Translations under genes and position numbers: made by a program
Part shown: piece after piece, positions 25,466 to 35,572 of the stretch
Layout: each line of letters opens with the position of its first letter
Numbering within the stretch: the first letter of the stretch is position 1
The notes under the pieces: model-generated
The model's database searches: none
The model's input: only the letters and a program-made list of their open reading frames with translations
What the model was told of the DNA's origin: nothing
DNA from: Ramlibacter sp.
GTDB lineage: Bacteria; Pseudomonadota; Gammaproteobacteria; Burkholderiales; Burkholderiaceae_C
Assembly: GCA_016713005.1 (NCBI GenBank)
Contig: JADJPY010000001.1
Location: forward strand, 62,001-126,000
Reading direction: 5' to 3'
DNA: 64,000 bases

Positions 25466-27340
25466 ATGGCGATCTTGATACCAGCACTGGGCAGTTGTGT
25501 TTCCAGGATGACATCTGGTGAGCGACGCACTGCCGAGCGGTTGGAGGAAAAGCTCGACGCCGACTACCTGCTCTGGTACGACGTGCCCGTTGGCCCGCGC
25601 CATCAGCACCCCGACTTTGTGGTGATGCATCCGCGCCGGGGCATCCTGATCCTGGAGGTAAAGGACTTCCGGCTCACCACCATCATCGGCGCCAACAAGC
25701 AGACCTGGGATATCCACGGCGACAACGGACCCAAGACCATTGCCAACCCGCTGGAGCAGGCCCGGCAATACGCCCACCAGGTGGTCAACGCGCTGGAGCG
25801 CGACCCGCAACTGGTGCACGCGGAAGGGCGCTTCAAGGGCAAGCTGGCGTTCCCCTGGAGCTACGGCGTGGTGTTGCCCAACATCACCCGCGCGCAGTTC
25901 GACAGCGCCGAGCTGGGCTCCGCCATCGAGCCGCACCGCGTGATTTGCAAGGACGAGATGGCCGAGGGCGTGGCGCCTGAGGAACTGCAAAGCCGGTTGT
26001 GGGGCATGTTCCCCTACATGATGGGTGGCGCGATGTCTCTGCCGCAGATGGACCGGGTGCGCTGGATCATGTTCCCGGACGTGCGGGTGCCGGTGACTGG
26101 CGAGCTTTTCAACGTGAATTTGCAGCCCGATGGTGCGGACGCCGACGGCGAACCCGAACTGCCCAGCCTGATGCGCGTGATGGACCTGCAGCAGGAGCAG
26201 CTTGCGCGCAGCCTGGGCGAAGGGCACAGGGTCATCCACGGCGTGGCCGGCTCAGGCAAAACCATGCTGCTGGGCTACCGCGCCGAGCAACTGGCGCGCG
26301 CGGTGCCAGCTGGCGAGGCGGCCACCGCGCACAAACCCATCCTCATCCTGTGCTTTAACAAGCCATTGGCGCGGCAACTGGAAAGCGTGATGGTGACCAA
26401 GGGCATCGCCGACCGTGTGCACGCGGTGAGCTTTCACAAGTGGTGCCGCGACCAGTTGATCGCCTATGGGCAGACCCTGCCGCCCAACAATGCGCCCGCG
26501 CACTACGCCGATGAACTGGTGCAGCGCGTGATCTCTGGCGTGGATCGCCGCCAGATACCCAGCGGGCAATACCGCGCGGTGCTGATCGACGAGGGCCACG
26601 ACTTCAGGCCCGAATGGTTGCGCATCATCGTGCAGATGGTGGACCCCACCACCAACAGCCTGCTGGTGCTGTATGACGACGCGCAGAGCATCTACGAGCG
26701 CAGCCACAGCCGGCGCTTCAGCTTCAAGAGCGTGGGCATCCAGGCTCAGGGGCGCACCACCATCCTGAAGATCAACTACCGCAACACGCGGCAGATTCTG
26801 CAAACCGCCAGCCTGGTGGCCGCCGACCTGCTGACCGCCGAAGACCAGGACGACGACGGCGTGCCCCTGCTCAAACCCGTGAGCTGCGGGCGCGACGGCG
26901 AGGCGCCGCTCATCATCCGCTTGCCCACCCTGCAACAGGAGGCGGCGCAGGTGGCCGACCTGCTGGCCACCGCCCACCGCGAAGGCCACGCTTGGGGTGA
27001 CATGGCCATCCTGTGCCGGCACTGGAGCGAGATGGACTTGTGCGCCAGCGTGCTCAAGCGGCGCGGCCTGCCGCACCAGGTGCAACAGGGTGCGGCCACC
27101 TTCAACCCGCTGGCCGACTGCGTCAAGGTATTGACCCTGCACGCCAGCAAGGGCCTGGAGTTCCCCGTGGTGGCGCTGGTGGGTGTGGGCCACATGCCCG
27201 CAGAAGGTGCGGACGAGCGCGACGAAGCGCGACTGTTCTATGTGGGGGCCACACGGGCCACGCACCGGCTGATTGTGGGCGTGGGGGTGGAGGGCGGTTT
27301 GGGGAACGCCTGGGTGCTTGAACCCGCTGTGACGTTTTGA
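25466..27340 (+). CDS. NERD-domain UvrD-like helicase/nuclease
   Basis: 624 aa from ATG 25466 (a later ATG at 25508 is possible, but the N-terminus MAILIPALGSCVSRMTSGER fits the family). Residues about 14-130 form the NERD nuclease-related domain, with HPDFVVMHP and ILILEVKD giving the Asp and Glu-x-Lys pattern. A superfamily 1 helicase core follows: Walker A HGVAGSGKT (258-266), Walker B as DEGHD, and the C-terminal LTLHASKGLEFP and YVGATRATHRL. Such proteins process DNA ends and often sit in defence regions. The 1.9-kb frame is undamaged although neighbours are frameshifted. Confidence 0.88.
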   Translation: MAILIPALGSCVSRMTSGERRTAERLEEKLDADYLLWYDVPVGPRHQHPDFVVMHPRRGILILEVKDFRLTTIIGANKQTWDIHGDNGPKTIANPLEQARQYAHQVVNALERDPQLVHAEGRFKGKLAFPWSYGVVLPNITRAQFDSAELGSAIEPHRVICKDEMAEGVAPEELQSRLWGMFPYMMGGAMSLPQMDRVRWIMFPDVRVPVTGELFNVNLQPDGADADGEPELPSLMRVMDLQQEQLARSLGEGHRVIHGVAGSGKTMLLGYRAEQLARAVPAGEAATAHKPILILCFNKPLARQLESVMVTKGIADRVHAVSFHKWCRDQLIAYGQTLPPNNAPAHYADELVQRVISGVDRRQIPSGQYRAVLIDEGHDFRPEWLRIIVQMVDPTTNSLLVLYDDAQSIYERSHSRRFSFKSVGIQAQGRTTILKINYRNTRQILQTASLVAADLLTAEDQDDDGVPLLKPVSCGRDGEAPLIIRLPTLQQEAAQVADLLATAHREGHAWGDMAILCRHWSEMDLCASVLKRRGLPHQVQQGAATFNPLADCVKVLTLHASKGLEFPVVALVGVGHMPAEGADERDEARLFYVGATRATHRLIVGVGVEGGLGNAWVLEPAVTF

Positions 27341-27361
27341 CGCAGTCTTATTTTGCTAGTG

Positions 27362-27418
27362 AAATCGGCCTCCAGCCCCCGCCAGTGCTGGATGAGCCGC
27401 TATCAAAAGCGTAGCAAA
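27362..27418 (+). repeat. dispersed repeat family A, copy 4
   Basis: AAATCGGCCTCCAGCCCCCG ... GCTATCAAAAGCGTAGC, intergenic between the helicase stop (27340) and the convergent HEPN-like gene (ends 27457). Nearly identical to copy 3. Confidence 0.85.
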
Positions 27419-27456
27419 CAGCGCTCCACAGGGAGCAAGCCAAGCATGTGCCGCGT

Positions 27457-27868
27457 CTATTCGCCGCCGGCAAGGGCGTCCGCGACGGTTTGCGTGGCGG
27501 TGATGAGGTCTGCCACCAGCCGGTCATTGATCTCCAGCAGACCCTCGTACTCGCCCAGGTTTCGCTTGTTGTGGCACATATCGAGCACACGCCACACGTG
27601 CGGGCCAAGCCCCAGCGTGCGGCAGCACCTGAAAGACGATGTACCGGTTGCTCGCCCGGTAGCCCTGGCGGCGCAAGGCGGCCAGGCACAGCGCGTGCGC
27701 GGCGTTGTAGGCCAGGTCGAACCGGCTCTCAAGCGCCAGCGAGGCATTGCGCGCATCACCCAGGCGGGCCAGGCCCGTGCGCAGCAGGCCTGCGATCTCG
27801 TTCGCGTCGGGCGGTTCTGCCTTTAGCGGCTTGCCCGGGCCGCTCAGGTTCTCAAGTTCTGCTGACAT
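27457..27868 (-). pseudogene. HEPN-like partner of the nucleotidyltransferase, one frameshift
   Basis: Starts at ATG 27868, overlapping the end of the nucleotidyltransferase gene by 17 bases. The first frame gives SRFDLAYNAAHALCLAALRR and GYRASNRYIVFQVLPH; near 27620 one base too many (or two too few) moves the reading into HVWRVLDMCHNKRNLGEYEG and the stop at 27457. Reassembled length is about 136 aa, all-helical. By its size and its place after an HTH-nucleotidyltransferase it is the toxin-like HEPN half of an MNT/HEPN pair; that assignment is inference. If the frameshift is real the toxin is inactive. Confidence 0.65.
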
Positions 27869-28490
27869 GGGGCGAATCCTCCTGGCCGATCAGCCATATC
27901 TTTGGCTGTTGCATCACACGGGTGACGAAGGCATTGTCTTGCGCCTGGCGCTGCGCAAACTCGGCCGGCGTGTACAGCGTCGGGTTGACCTTGCGCCCCA
28001 GCGTGAGCGCCGCGCCCTCCAGCGCGCCGAACACCTCTGCGTAGCCCAGGCTGGCACTGACCAGCAACACATCCACATCGCTGTGCGCCGTGTCTTGCTG
28101 GCGCGCCACGGAGCCAAACACAAAAGCCAGCTCGATCCGGGGCGCCAGCGGGGCCAGCGCCGCGCGCAACACATCGGCCAGGCCCATGGTCTTGAGCACC
28201 AGGCCACGCAGTTCGGCAAACACGGGGCTCTGCGGGTTGGCCTGGAAGTGCTTCTGGTTGCCCTGGCGGCGCTCTGTGATCAGGCCCGCTGCCGCCAGCG
28301 CGGCCAGCTCGCGCTGCACCGCACCCGTGCCCGACTGCGCCAGCGCGATCAGCTCGTTGGCGTAGTAGCTGCGGTCTGGTGCGCCAAACAGCACGGCCAG
28401 CACACGCTGGCGCACCTTGGGCAGCAAGGCGTCGGCGATGGAGGTGGTGGCCAGAGGATGCACGTTAATACCCAATTTGGGTTGCATCAT
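27852..28490 (-). CDS. HTH-nucleotidyltransferase (MNT antitoxin-like)
   Basis: 212 aa from ATG 28490, or one residue less from ATG 28487. Residues about 20-95 are a winged helix (VRQRVLAVLFGAPDRSYYAN, GAVQRELAALAAAGLITERR). Residues about 118-165 are a minimal nucleotidyltransferase core with the motif GSVARQQDTAHSDVDVLLV, where the Gly-Ser and the Asp-x-Asp pair are the catalytic elements. MNT proteins of HEPN/MNT systems inactivate the HEPN toxin by adding AMP groups; the helix-turn-helix probably represses the operon through the palindromes at its start. Confidence 0.85.
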   Translation of the reverse strand: MMQPKLGINVHPLATTSIADALLPKVRQRVLAVLFGAPDRSYYANELIALAQSGTGAVQRELAALAAAGLITERRQGNQKHFQANPQSPVFAELRGLVLKTMGLADVLRAALAPLAPRIELAFVFGSVARQQDTAHSDVDVLLVSASLGYAEVFGALEGAALTLGRKVNPTLYTPAEFAQRQAQDNAFVTRVMQQPKIWLIGQEDSPHVSRT

Positions 28491-28504
28491 ACCCTATTTG
28501 GGTT
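28470..28504 (-). promoter_or_regulatory. twin palindromic operator at the start of the HTH-nucleotidyltransferase gene
   Basis: ACCCAATTTGGGT at 28470-28482 is a perfect palindrome lying in codons 3-7 of the gene, and ACCCTATTTGGGT at 28491-28503, just upstream of the start, is the same sequence with one change. Their centres are 21 bp apart, two helical turns. Such a pair over the start codon suits autorepression by the encoded winged-helix domain. Confidence 0.65.
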
Positions 28505-28508
28505 TTAT

Positions 28509-29126
28509 CTACAGCGTCTGCCTGTACCGCTCCAGCATCTGCTCCTGCGTCTCAAACACCGTGCCGGGGGCGACCTTGTCGGCCACCTGGTCGCGCAGCA
28601 TCTCGCCCATGCTGGGCATGCAGGTGCGCGGCTGGTGGTGGGCGGGGTTCCACAGCTCGGAGCGCATCAGCGCCTTGGCGCAGTGCAGGTAGCTGGCCTG
28701 CACTGTCACGCGGATCACCAGCTTCGGCACGCGGCGGGCGTCCTGGCACAGCGTGCGGTCTGCCTCGTCCACCGACAGCACGGCCGTGCCGTTGACGCGC
28801 AGCGTCTCGTCCACCCCCGGCACCATGAACAGCAGGCCCACCTGGGGCGTGTGCAGGATGTTCTGCAGCGTGTCCAGCCGGTTGTTGCCGGGCGAATCGG
28901 GCAGCAGCAGCGTGTGCGCGTCCAGCACCTTGACAAAGCCCGGCTCGCCCCCGCGCGGCGAGGCGTCCATGCCGTCCACCCCGCCCGAGGCCACAACGAC
29001 AAAAGGCGACAGCCCGATGAAGCGCGTGGCATGCACGTCCAGCTGCGGCAGCTCTTTGGCGGCGGAGCGCTCGCGGACGGGGTCGTAGAGGGGGCGGAGG
29101 GAGGGCAGGCTGGAGAAAGATGTCAT
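28509..29126 (-). CDS. PPOX-type FMN flavoprotein (pyridoxamine 5'-phosphate oxidase family)
   Basis: 205 aa from ATG 29126. Motifs include ATRFIGLSPFVVVASGG, GFVKVLDAHTLLLPDSPGNNRLDTLQNI and GLLFMVPGVDETLRVNG, the pattern of the MSMEG_1061-type FMN-dependent branch. The fold is a split barrel that binds FMN; the substrate is unknown. The last 131 bases are duplicated at 24603-24733. It lies between the MNT/HEPN pair and the AT-rich ATPase insert and is intact. Confidence 0.88.
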   Translation of the reverse strand: MTSFSSLPSLRPLYDPVRERSAAKELPQLDVHATRFIGLSPFVVVASGGVDGMDASPRGGEPGFVKVLDAHTLLLPDSPGNNRLDTLQNILHTPQVGLLFMVPGVDETLRVNGTAVLSVDEADRTLCQDARRVPKLVIRVTVQASYLHCAKALMRSELWNPAHHQPRTCMPSMGEMLRDQVADKVAPGTVFETQEQMLERYRQTL

Positions 29127-29247
29127 AAGAATAGATGGCAATGAGAACAGAAACGCTGAAGACGCATTCTTCAAATCCATGTATCGATTTGAGTTGCGAT
29201 ACTCTCAAACTATGAGCGGACTCTGTTCATGGCCAAACCCCAACAGC

Positions 29248-30326
29248 TCAATTTCTCCCCAAGCGAAACCATTCGTTCTTGTTGCGTGAAGTCCTCACAC
29301 GTTCGATCTGTTTATGAACAGAAATCGAGTTGCAATAGCTAAGAAACCTGTCTAAGGCCTTGTCCCCAAGGCCAGGAATGAGTACGCATTTACAGCTTTT
29401 CATATCCTTGCAGCAGTGCCCATCGATGCACTCCTTTGATGAGTGGAAAGGTTCCGCGATCGCGTTTGCTGCGGCACCCCAATAGGCGCGATCTGCCTCA
29501 TCAGTATTGACAGCACTAGTTCGAACTAAAAACGTACCCTTTTTAAGATCGACCCAATTAGCGACATCATCTTCTGGAAAAACTCGGTGCTCTAGAAAAT
29601 CCCAACTAGAACTATTGTCAATCCAAGCATCCGAGTTCTCCTCAGAGTCTCGAAAAGATTCTGAGGGAGAGCGTTTTCAATCTCACGACCGTGCACGGAT
29701 ACGTGCTCAGCAACCCAATTTCCCATCTTGGATAGCGAACTACACTTACTAGAGGTTGACATTCTGGAGATGCTGGATTCGATTTGTCGGTATCAGTAAC
29801 TGACAAAACAAACTGGCGCTTATCAGTAATCTTCTGCTTCATAGCAGTTACTACTTCAGGTCCACCAGACCCCTCCTTTACCAGGGACACTCGAAGGCCT
29901 TTTGCTCCATTCTCCATGTGAAAATGGTTCGCGCAAATTTCTAAAGCATTCGCATCCCGGATATTCTCGGCTACTACGCAGGAGGGAGTTAATGCAACGT
30001 TCGAGAAGTGATGAATCGGGACTTTCCAGATTCCAGGTGAAATCTTCGAAATTTGAGAGTCGCTTTCGGAGGAGGAGAACGACTTTGTACTGTTGAAGGC
30101 CGGAAATAGATCTGAGTTCGGAAAGTCTTGCGAGTATTCCAGTCAAAGCCGCTCTGCTCGCGATGGACCATTGTTTGGTAGCTAGGTACTCAAGGAGACT
30201 TCGGCTTCCAACAACTACATGTTCACCTCGAAATACAGAAGAGAAAACCTGTTCAATGGCAGCGGTTGCATCCTGGTCAACCCCATAGTCGACTTCTTTC
30301 AACTCATCCAGTAATTCAATCCACAT
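29248..30326 (-). pseudogene. partner of the DUF3696 ATPase, possibly TOPRIM-like, frameshifted
   Basis: Starts at ATG 30326, one base after the ATPase stop. The N-terminal ~115 residues are helical (MWIELLDELKEVDYG, RSLLEYLATKQW). Shifts at about 29990 and 29740 lead through SCVVAENIRDANALEICANH, VKEGSGGPEVVTAM, LSVTDTDKSNP and HVSVHGREIENALPQNLF, then to GLGDKALDRFLSY and a stop at 29248, about 358 aa in all. A conserved Glu, then Gly-rich turn, then Asp-x-Asp, then REIEN is the order seen in TOPRIM-like nucleases; I cannot confirm this. It is AT-rich compared with all neighbours, a sign of transfer. Confidence 0.5.
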
Positions 30327-30327
30327 G

Positions 30328-31927
30328 TTAGAGCTCAGGATCAAAGAAACCAAACGGCCAGTTGCGTAGGACCCCTTCGCTGTCGAACTCTGAGACTCTA
30401 ATTTTCGTCGTGTCCGCCCGATTGGGGTCCTGCTCAAATAAGATTATTGATACATCTTTAGGGTCCAAGTGGCCTTTCTCAATCAGCGCGCCAAGTCTAT
30501 TTACGAGATGTTGGCTATGAGTTTCAATCACAAGTCTAGGATGAATTTCTCGTCGATGTCGCCCATAGATACTGCTGTCGGACTTGATGAACCCGAAAAG
30601 ACATCGCCTAGGCGAGCCTGATACTCAGGATGCAAATGAAGTTCCGGTTGTTCAATGACGATAAATGAAGATGGATGACCACCAAATTCAAAAAGATTCT
30701 TGGACGCCCAGAGTTGAGCGGCGATAGGCAATACCTGTGAGATGCCGAATCCCATATCCGCAACGTTGGACATAGCTGTGTCCCGAGAGACTTTGGCCAT
30801 TACCATTAGCTGAGCTCCTTCTTTCAGTGGAGCTACGTCGAGATCCAAGTATTGCTTGGACCAGTCTTGGAAGTTCTGTAGCTCAATAGCACTCAAGCTT
30901 ATCCAGAAACATTGGAAAATTTCGACCTTCTGGATCAATCTCTGAAACAGATAAATCCAATCTTCTGTAATATCTTTCCGCGGTAGCCCTTAACGGCTTC
31001 AAATATCGAACTCCCTCAGATATTTCACTAAGACCTTCGTCTAAAACCTCGACAATCGATTCAATATTTGCGGCTATCAAATCTCTTTGAACTTGACGAA
31101 CAAAAGAATGAGTTTCATTCAAAGATGAGCGGAGATTGATCCAACCCTGCGGACCGTCGATCTCCAGCATAGATGTCAATAAATCTTTCCTGGAACCTAC
31201 TACAAGCTGACCCGCAATGCGGAAAATTGTGGATGAAGCGGTATTGCTATGCAGATAGCGGGCAATCGTACGAATTAAAGCGGATCGCCATGGATTTCGC
31301 CCTACTAGCCACCTGTCCTTATTCTCCGTATCTTGTCGAATGAAGAGGAGTTTGGGGGCAACACTTCCCTGATTTGCAACAACTCGGAAGGCTGGTGCTG
31401 GGACTTTGTATTCGTGAGCATCAACAATGACGCTTTGAATTTCGTTATTCTTGCTTGAGATATTTAATTCGACAATAGCGTCATGAAATTTTAGTTGTAG
31501 TTTCGATGCATAGGCAGCGTCCGTTTCATCATCATTGGCTAGGGTAATTGATACTTCAGCATCGCGAATTTTTATTGATTTGTGACTGAATTTTAAAATA
31601 CAGGAGCTTATTTTCGGAGTTCTGGCGGATGCGTCTTTCGATTTCTTTATCTGCAAATTTGATTGCGAAGATAATCTCTAGATCCTTTTCTCCACGGGTA
31701 ACGGATTGACGAAGTGATCCGAAATCCACGAGATCTCCAAACCAAAGTATTGGAGATCGTTTGCGACGTTCTGAGCTCTGTCTTAGAAGTGGAAGAATTC
31801 GAGCAAACGTACTTTTCCCGACGCTATTCTTCCCCAACAGAATGGTTATTGGGCGAATTTCTAGCGGAGGGTAAACCTCGAATAAGCTACGTAGCCGCTT
31901 TACGCCGAGCCCGGTGAGCTGTGCCAT
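30328..31927 (-). pseudogene. DUF3696 AAA-family ATPase, frameshifted
   Basis: Starts at ATG 31927, 18 bases after the glnS stop. Walker A is LLGKNSVGKST (31-41). Shifts at about 31640, 30910 and twice between 30595 and 30535 separate the rest: MGFGISQVLPIAAQLW (ABC-like signature), SFIVIEQPELHLHPEYQ (Walker B), then VIETHSQHLVNRL and the C-terminal DUF3696 block FDSEGVLRNWPFGFFDPE. Reassembled length about 535 aa. Such SMC/ABC-like ATPases occur in OLD-type and related phage-defence systems with a nuclease partner. The local GC content is far below that of the window. Confidence 0.7.
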
Positions 31928-31945
31928 TGGGTCTCCTCAGTAGTC

Positions 31946-33739
<1,794 letters not shown>

Positions 33740-33789
33740 GTGGCTGATTCTAGGGGGCGGGGCTGGGCGGCCGTTGCTTGCATCCGGTC

Positions 33790-33821
33790 ACGTAAAGATG
33801 CCCCGGCGCTACGTAAAGATG
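33790..33821 (+). promoter_or_regulatory. direct repeat resembling a LytTR-regulator binding site
   Basis: ACGTAAAGATG occurs at 33790-33800 and again at 33811-33821, exactly 21 bp apart. Two 9-bp direct repeats with a 12-bp spacer is the geometry of LytTR-type regulator sites, and CACGTAAAG/TACGTAAAG is close to their known consensus. A -10-like TTAAAT lies about 30 bp further down, ahead of the ATG at 33909. The LytTR regulator gene is under 1 kb away. Confidence 0.45.
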
Positions 33822-33908
33822 GCACCCAGACACATCCTGCGGGCTTCCGGCACGTTAAATACTGGCAGGGAAGCCGAAGTCTGGCCTCCCGCACAACCGG
33901 AGAATCAC

Positions 33909-34352
33909 ATGCGCTTTCAGAACCTGTCGATCCCGCGCCGCCTGGCGGCTGCCGGCCTGCTGGCCACCGCCCTGGGCGGTACCGGCGCCATGGCCCAGCA
34001 GAGAGACATCTACTGGCACGTGGGGGTGCACCAGCCTGGTGTGTCAATCAATCTGTCCAACTCACCCGGCGTGGCCGTGGTGGCCGCACCGGCGTATTAC
34101 CCGGCGTACGGCCCCACGTACTACCCCGCCTACTACCCGCCGGTGATCCACCAGCCACGCCCGGTGGTGGTGATGCCAGCGCCGGTGGTGTACCGCCCGG
34201 CGGTGGTCTATGCCGACTCGCACCGCCACGGCCGCGGCCACGGCTGGGGCCACTACAAGAACCGGGGCAACGGGCACGACCGCGGCCATGGCCGCGGCGA
34301 TGACCATGACCGCGGCGACCGCGGCGACCGCGACGGGCACGGCCGGCGGTAG
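33909..34352 (+). CDS. exported Tyr/Pro-rich protein with a His/Asp/Gly-rich tail
   Basis: 147 aa from ATG 33909, signal peptide ending TGAMAQ. After YWHVGVHQPGVSINLSNSPG comes a low-complexity Tyr/Pro segment (YYPAYGPTYYPAYYPP), a Val/Pro stretch and a C-terminal tail of repeated His-Asp-Arg-Gly. No enzyme motif. Proteins of this build are common in Burkholderiales envelopes; the tail could bind metal. Its promoter carries a LytTR-like direct repeat. The 3' end is followed by a MITE-like element. Confidence 0.8.
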   Translation: MRFQNLSIPRRLAAAGLLATALGGTGAMAQQRDIYWHVGVHQPGVSINLSNSPGVAVVAAPAYYPAYGPTYYPAYYPPVIHQPRPVVVMPAPVVYRPAVVYADSHRHGRGHGWGHYKNRGNGHDRGHGRGDDHDRGDRGDRDGHGRR

Positions 34353-34708
34353 GGGTTGTATCCCCGCGGGCAGGCGGTGACTCCCCGCGGGTTGTCGGCG
34401 ACGTGTACCCGCCTGCGCTCGTGTCCCCCTGATTGGGCTGCGCCCAATCCTCCTCCTTTACCTCGCTTCGGCGGGCACCCGTCACCGCCAACACGCTGCG
34501 GGTTTGGCGCGCGGCTGTTCTGGGCTTTTCCTCTTCGAGCGAGCACCCGCCACTGGATCAGGCGGACAGGGGATTGTGCGAAGCGAGGTAAAGGAGGAGG
34601 GCTGGCGAAGCCAGCCCGGGGGACACGAGCGCAGCACAGTCCACTGCCCGCCTGATCCCGAAGCACTGCCGGAATGCCCGCGAAGCCCGGGGCGTGCCGT
34701 AGCGCAAC
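34353..34708. other. intergenic region occupied by a MITE-like element
   Basis: 356 bases between the Tyr/Pro-rich gene and the convergent LytTR regulator gene, nearly filled by the inverted-repeat element described at 34416-34632 and its shared right flank to about 34665. No supported coding sequence. Confidence 0.7.
34416..34632. repeat. MITE-like element (repeat family B, copy 1) with ~54-bp inverted arms
   Basis: Left arm 34416-34470 begins GCGCTCGTGTCCCCC and ends TACCTCGCTTCG; right arm 34579-34632 begins CGAAGCGAGGTA and ends GGGGGACACGAGCGC. Each arm has its own small hairpin (ATTGGGC-TGC-GCCCAAT left; GGGCTGGC-GAA-GCCAGCCC right). About 110 bp lie between the arms. No transposase. 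The right half recurs at 47897-48097. Confidence 0.75.
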
Positions 34709-35572
34709 CTACATCGCCTTGAAGAGGTGCGCGTAGAGCCGGCTCACCGGCAATTTGTCACGGCGCCCGCGCAGGGTGAGGCTGAGCTTGCCGGCCTCGT
34801 CGCGGGTGACGGTGTCGATGGCGGCGGCGCGCACCACCGTGCCGCGGTGCACCTGCCAGAAGGCCTGCGCGTCCAGCTGGGGCAGCAGTTCTTTCAGCGG
34901 CGTGCGGATCAGGTACTCGTGTTCGGCGGTGAGCACGCGCACGTATTTGTCGGCGGCCTCAAAGACCAGCACGTCGTCCACCGGCACCATGCGGATGCTG
35001 GTGCCCACGCTGGCCTGGATGACGCTGAGCGGCGCGGCGCCGGGCGCCGGGGCGGCCCCGCCTGTACCTGTCCCTGCGCCGGTCAGCGCGGCCTGGCCCA
35101 GCAGGTGGCGCAGCTGGCCCAGCGTGGCGTCCAGGTCGGGCGGCTGGGTCTGGCGCTGCGCCAGCGTCTGCTGCAGCTTGGCCACCGTCTTGCGCAGCCG
35201 CTCGGGCTGCACGGGCTTGAGCAGGTAGTCCACCGCCTGCGCTTCAAAGGCCTGCACGGCGTACTGGTCGTAGGCGGTGACGAACACCAGCGCGGGGAAG
35301 GGCTTGGCCTGGGTGTCCCACTCGTCGGCCAGGGCCACGGCGGCGTCCAGCCCGCTTTGGCCGGGCATGCGGATGTCAAAAAACAGCACGTCGGGTTGCA
35401 GCGCCAGCGCCTGAGTGACCGCGCTGACGCCGTCGCCCGCGGTGGCGCGCACGCGCAGCTGTGGCCAGGCGCGGGCGAGCTCGGCCACCAGCGCCTGGGC
35501 CAGCAGCGGCTCGTCCTCGGCGATCAGCGCGTCGGCGGCCAGCGCATCGGTGGCTGCGGTGCCCACATTCAT
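34709..35572 (-). CDS. LytTR-family response regulator
   Basis: 287 aa from ATG 35572. Receiver domain about 15-130 with the acidic pair ALIAEDEP, phosphoacceptor Asp in FFDIRMPGQSG and the switch Lys in DYLLKPV. After an Ala/Gly/Pro-rich linker, residues about 185-285 form the LytTR DNA-binding domain (DDVLVFEAADKYVRV, FWQVHRGTVV). The kinase gene is immediately upstream with a two-base gap, so the two make a two-component pair. Confidence 0.92.
   Translation of the reverse strand: MNVGTAATDALAADALIAEDEPLLAQALVAELARAWPQLRVRATAGDGVSAVTQALALQPDVLFFDIRMPGQSGLDAAVALADEWDTQAKPFPALVFVTAYDQYAVQAFEAQAVDYLLKPVQPERLRKTVAKLQQTLAQRQTQPPDLDATLGQLRHLLGQAALTGAGTGTGGAAPAPGAAPLSVIQASVGTSIRMVPVDDVLVFEAADKYVRVLTAEHEYLIRTPLKELLPQLDAQAFWQVHRGTVVRAAAIDTVTRDEAGKLSLTLRGRRDKLPVSRLYAHLFKAM

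Noticed and set aside
24603..28639. Treating the bracketed module as a proven integrative element
   Set aside because: No integrase, excisionase or second attachment feature is visible; the direct repeat alone is compatible with duplication.
29248..31927. Calling the ATPase pair a PARIS or Gabija system
   Set aside because: The ATPase has a DUF3696 C-terminus and the partner's nuclease-like part is C-terminal after a helical domain; I cannot match either to those families without a search.
16382..31927. Dismissing all frameshifts as sequencing errors
   Set aside because: Several fall in homopolymers, so error is possible, but they cluster in few genes while long neighbours are intact; both explanations are kept open.
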